NCBI RefSeq assembly: GCF_020184175.1
Contig: NC_065530.1
Location: forward strand, 4,588,001 to 4,652,000
Direction of reading: 5' to 3'
DNA from: Aphis gossypii
Taxonomy: Eukaryota; Arthropoda; Insecta; Hemiptera; Aphididae
DNA length: 64,000 nt
The first letter of the stretch is position 1; each line of letters opens with the position of its first letter. The notes under the pieces were generated by a model. That model was not told the origin of the DNA. It did not search any database and saw only the letters and a list, made by a program, of their open reading frames with translations. Shown in pieces: positions 63,979 to 64,000 of this stretch. The translations under genes were made by a program, and so were the position numbers.

Positions 63979-64000
63979 ACTGTGATATTTTGTACCAATA

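Noticed and set aside
1..64000. CRISPR arrays, bacterial operons or prophage
   Set aside because: No short regularly spaced direct repeats with unique spacers; the gene structures are intron-containing and eukaryotic.

Overview
Organism. The window is AT-rich (roughly three quarters A+T), has short introns with GT/AG borders, many small transposable elements, and the recurring word TAGGTACCTAT scattered everywhere. Gene content (KLHL18, ZIP9, prefoldin 4, VPS29) is animal. I read it as an insect nuclear genome and, from base composition, recurrent words and repeat families, most likely an aphid. The species cannot be fixed from the sequence alone.

Layout. Six host genes could be rebuilt exon by exon, each with a CDS length divisible by three: a KLHL18 orthologue (minus, 6861-10925, 604 aa); a Rap1/TERF2IP-like telomere protein (minus, 13062-18570, 283 aa); a ZIP9/SLC39A9 zinc transporter (plus, 19327-24194, 283 aa) divergent from it; prefoldin subunit 4 (minus, 24810-26586, 138 aa) convergent with ZIP9; a 75-aa homeodomain-only protein resembling vertebrate HOPX (plus, 40615-43259, with a probable non-coding first exon ending at 38812); and retromer subunit VPS29 (plus, 62082-63978, 183 aa). 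A 10-11 kb AT-rich stretch without recognisable genes lies upstream of the HOPX-like gene.

Mobile DNA. A pogo/Tigger element with an uninterrupted transposase ORF sits in ZIP9 intron 2. Two of its three expected catalytic aspartates are replaced. The same intron holds a hAT-type MITE with a perfect 8-bp target duplication. Elsewhere there are a palindromic TTAA-flanked MITE, two copies each of two further MITE families, a foldback element carrying NRF1- and YY1-like motifs, and a GC-rich inverted repeat.

Most unusual region. Between about 45.8 and 61.3 kb two long inverted arms face each other. Each carries a promoter-like core (CCAAT, TGACGT, ATTGG, TCAGT with identical spacing in both arms) followed by a splice donor, both pointing inward. 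A broken, intron-containing MULE-type transposase lies just downstream of the left arm in the orientation that promoter would transcribe. I propose a large, decayed Mutator-like element with promoter-bearing long terminal inverted repeats. That reading is inference.
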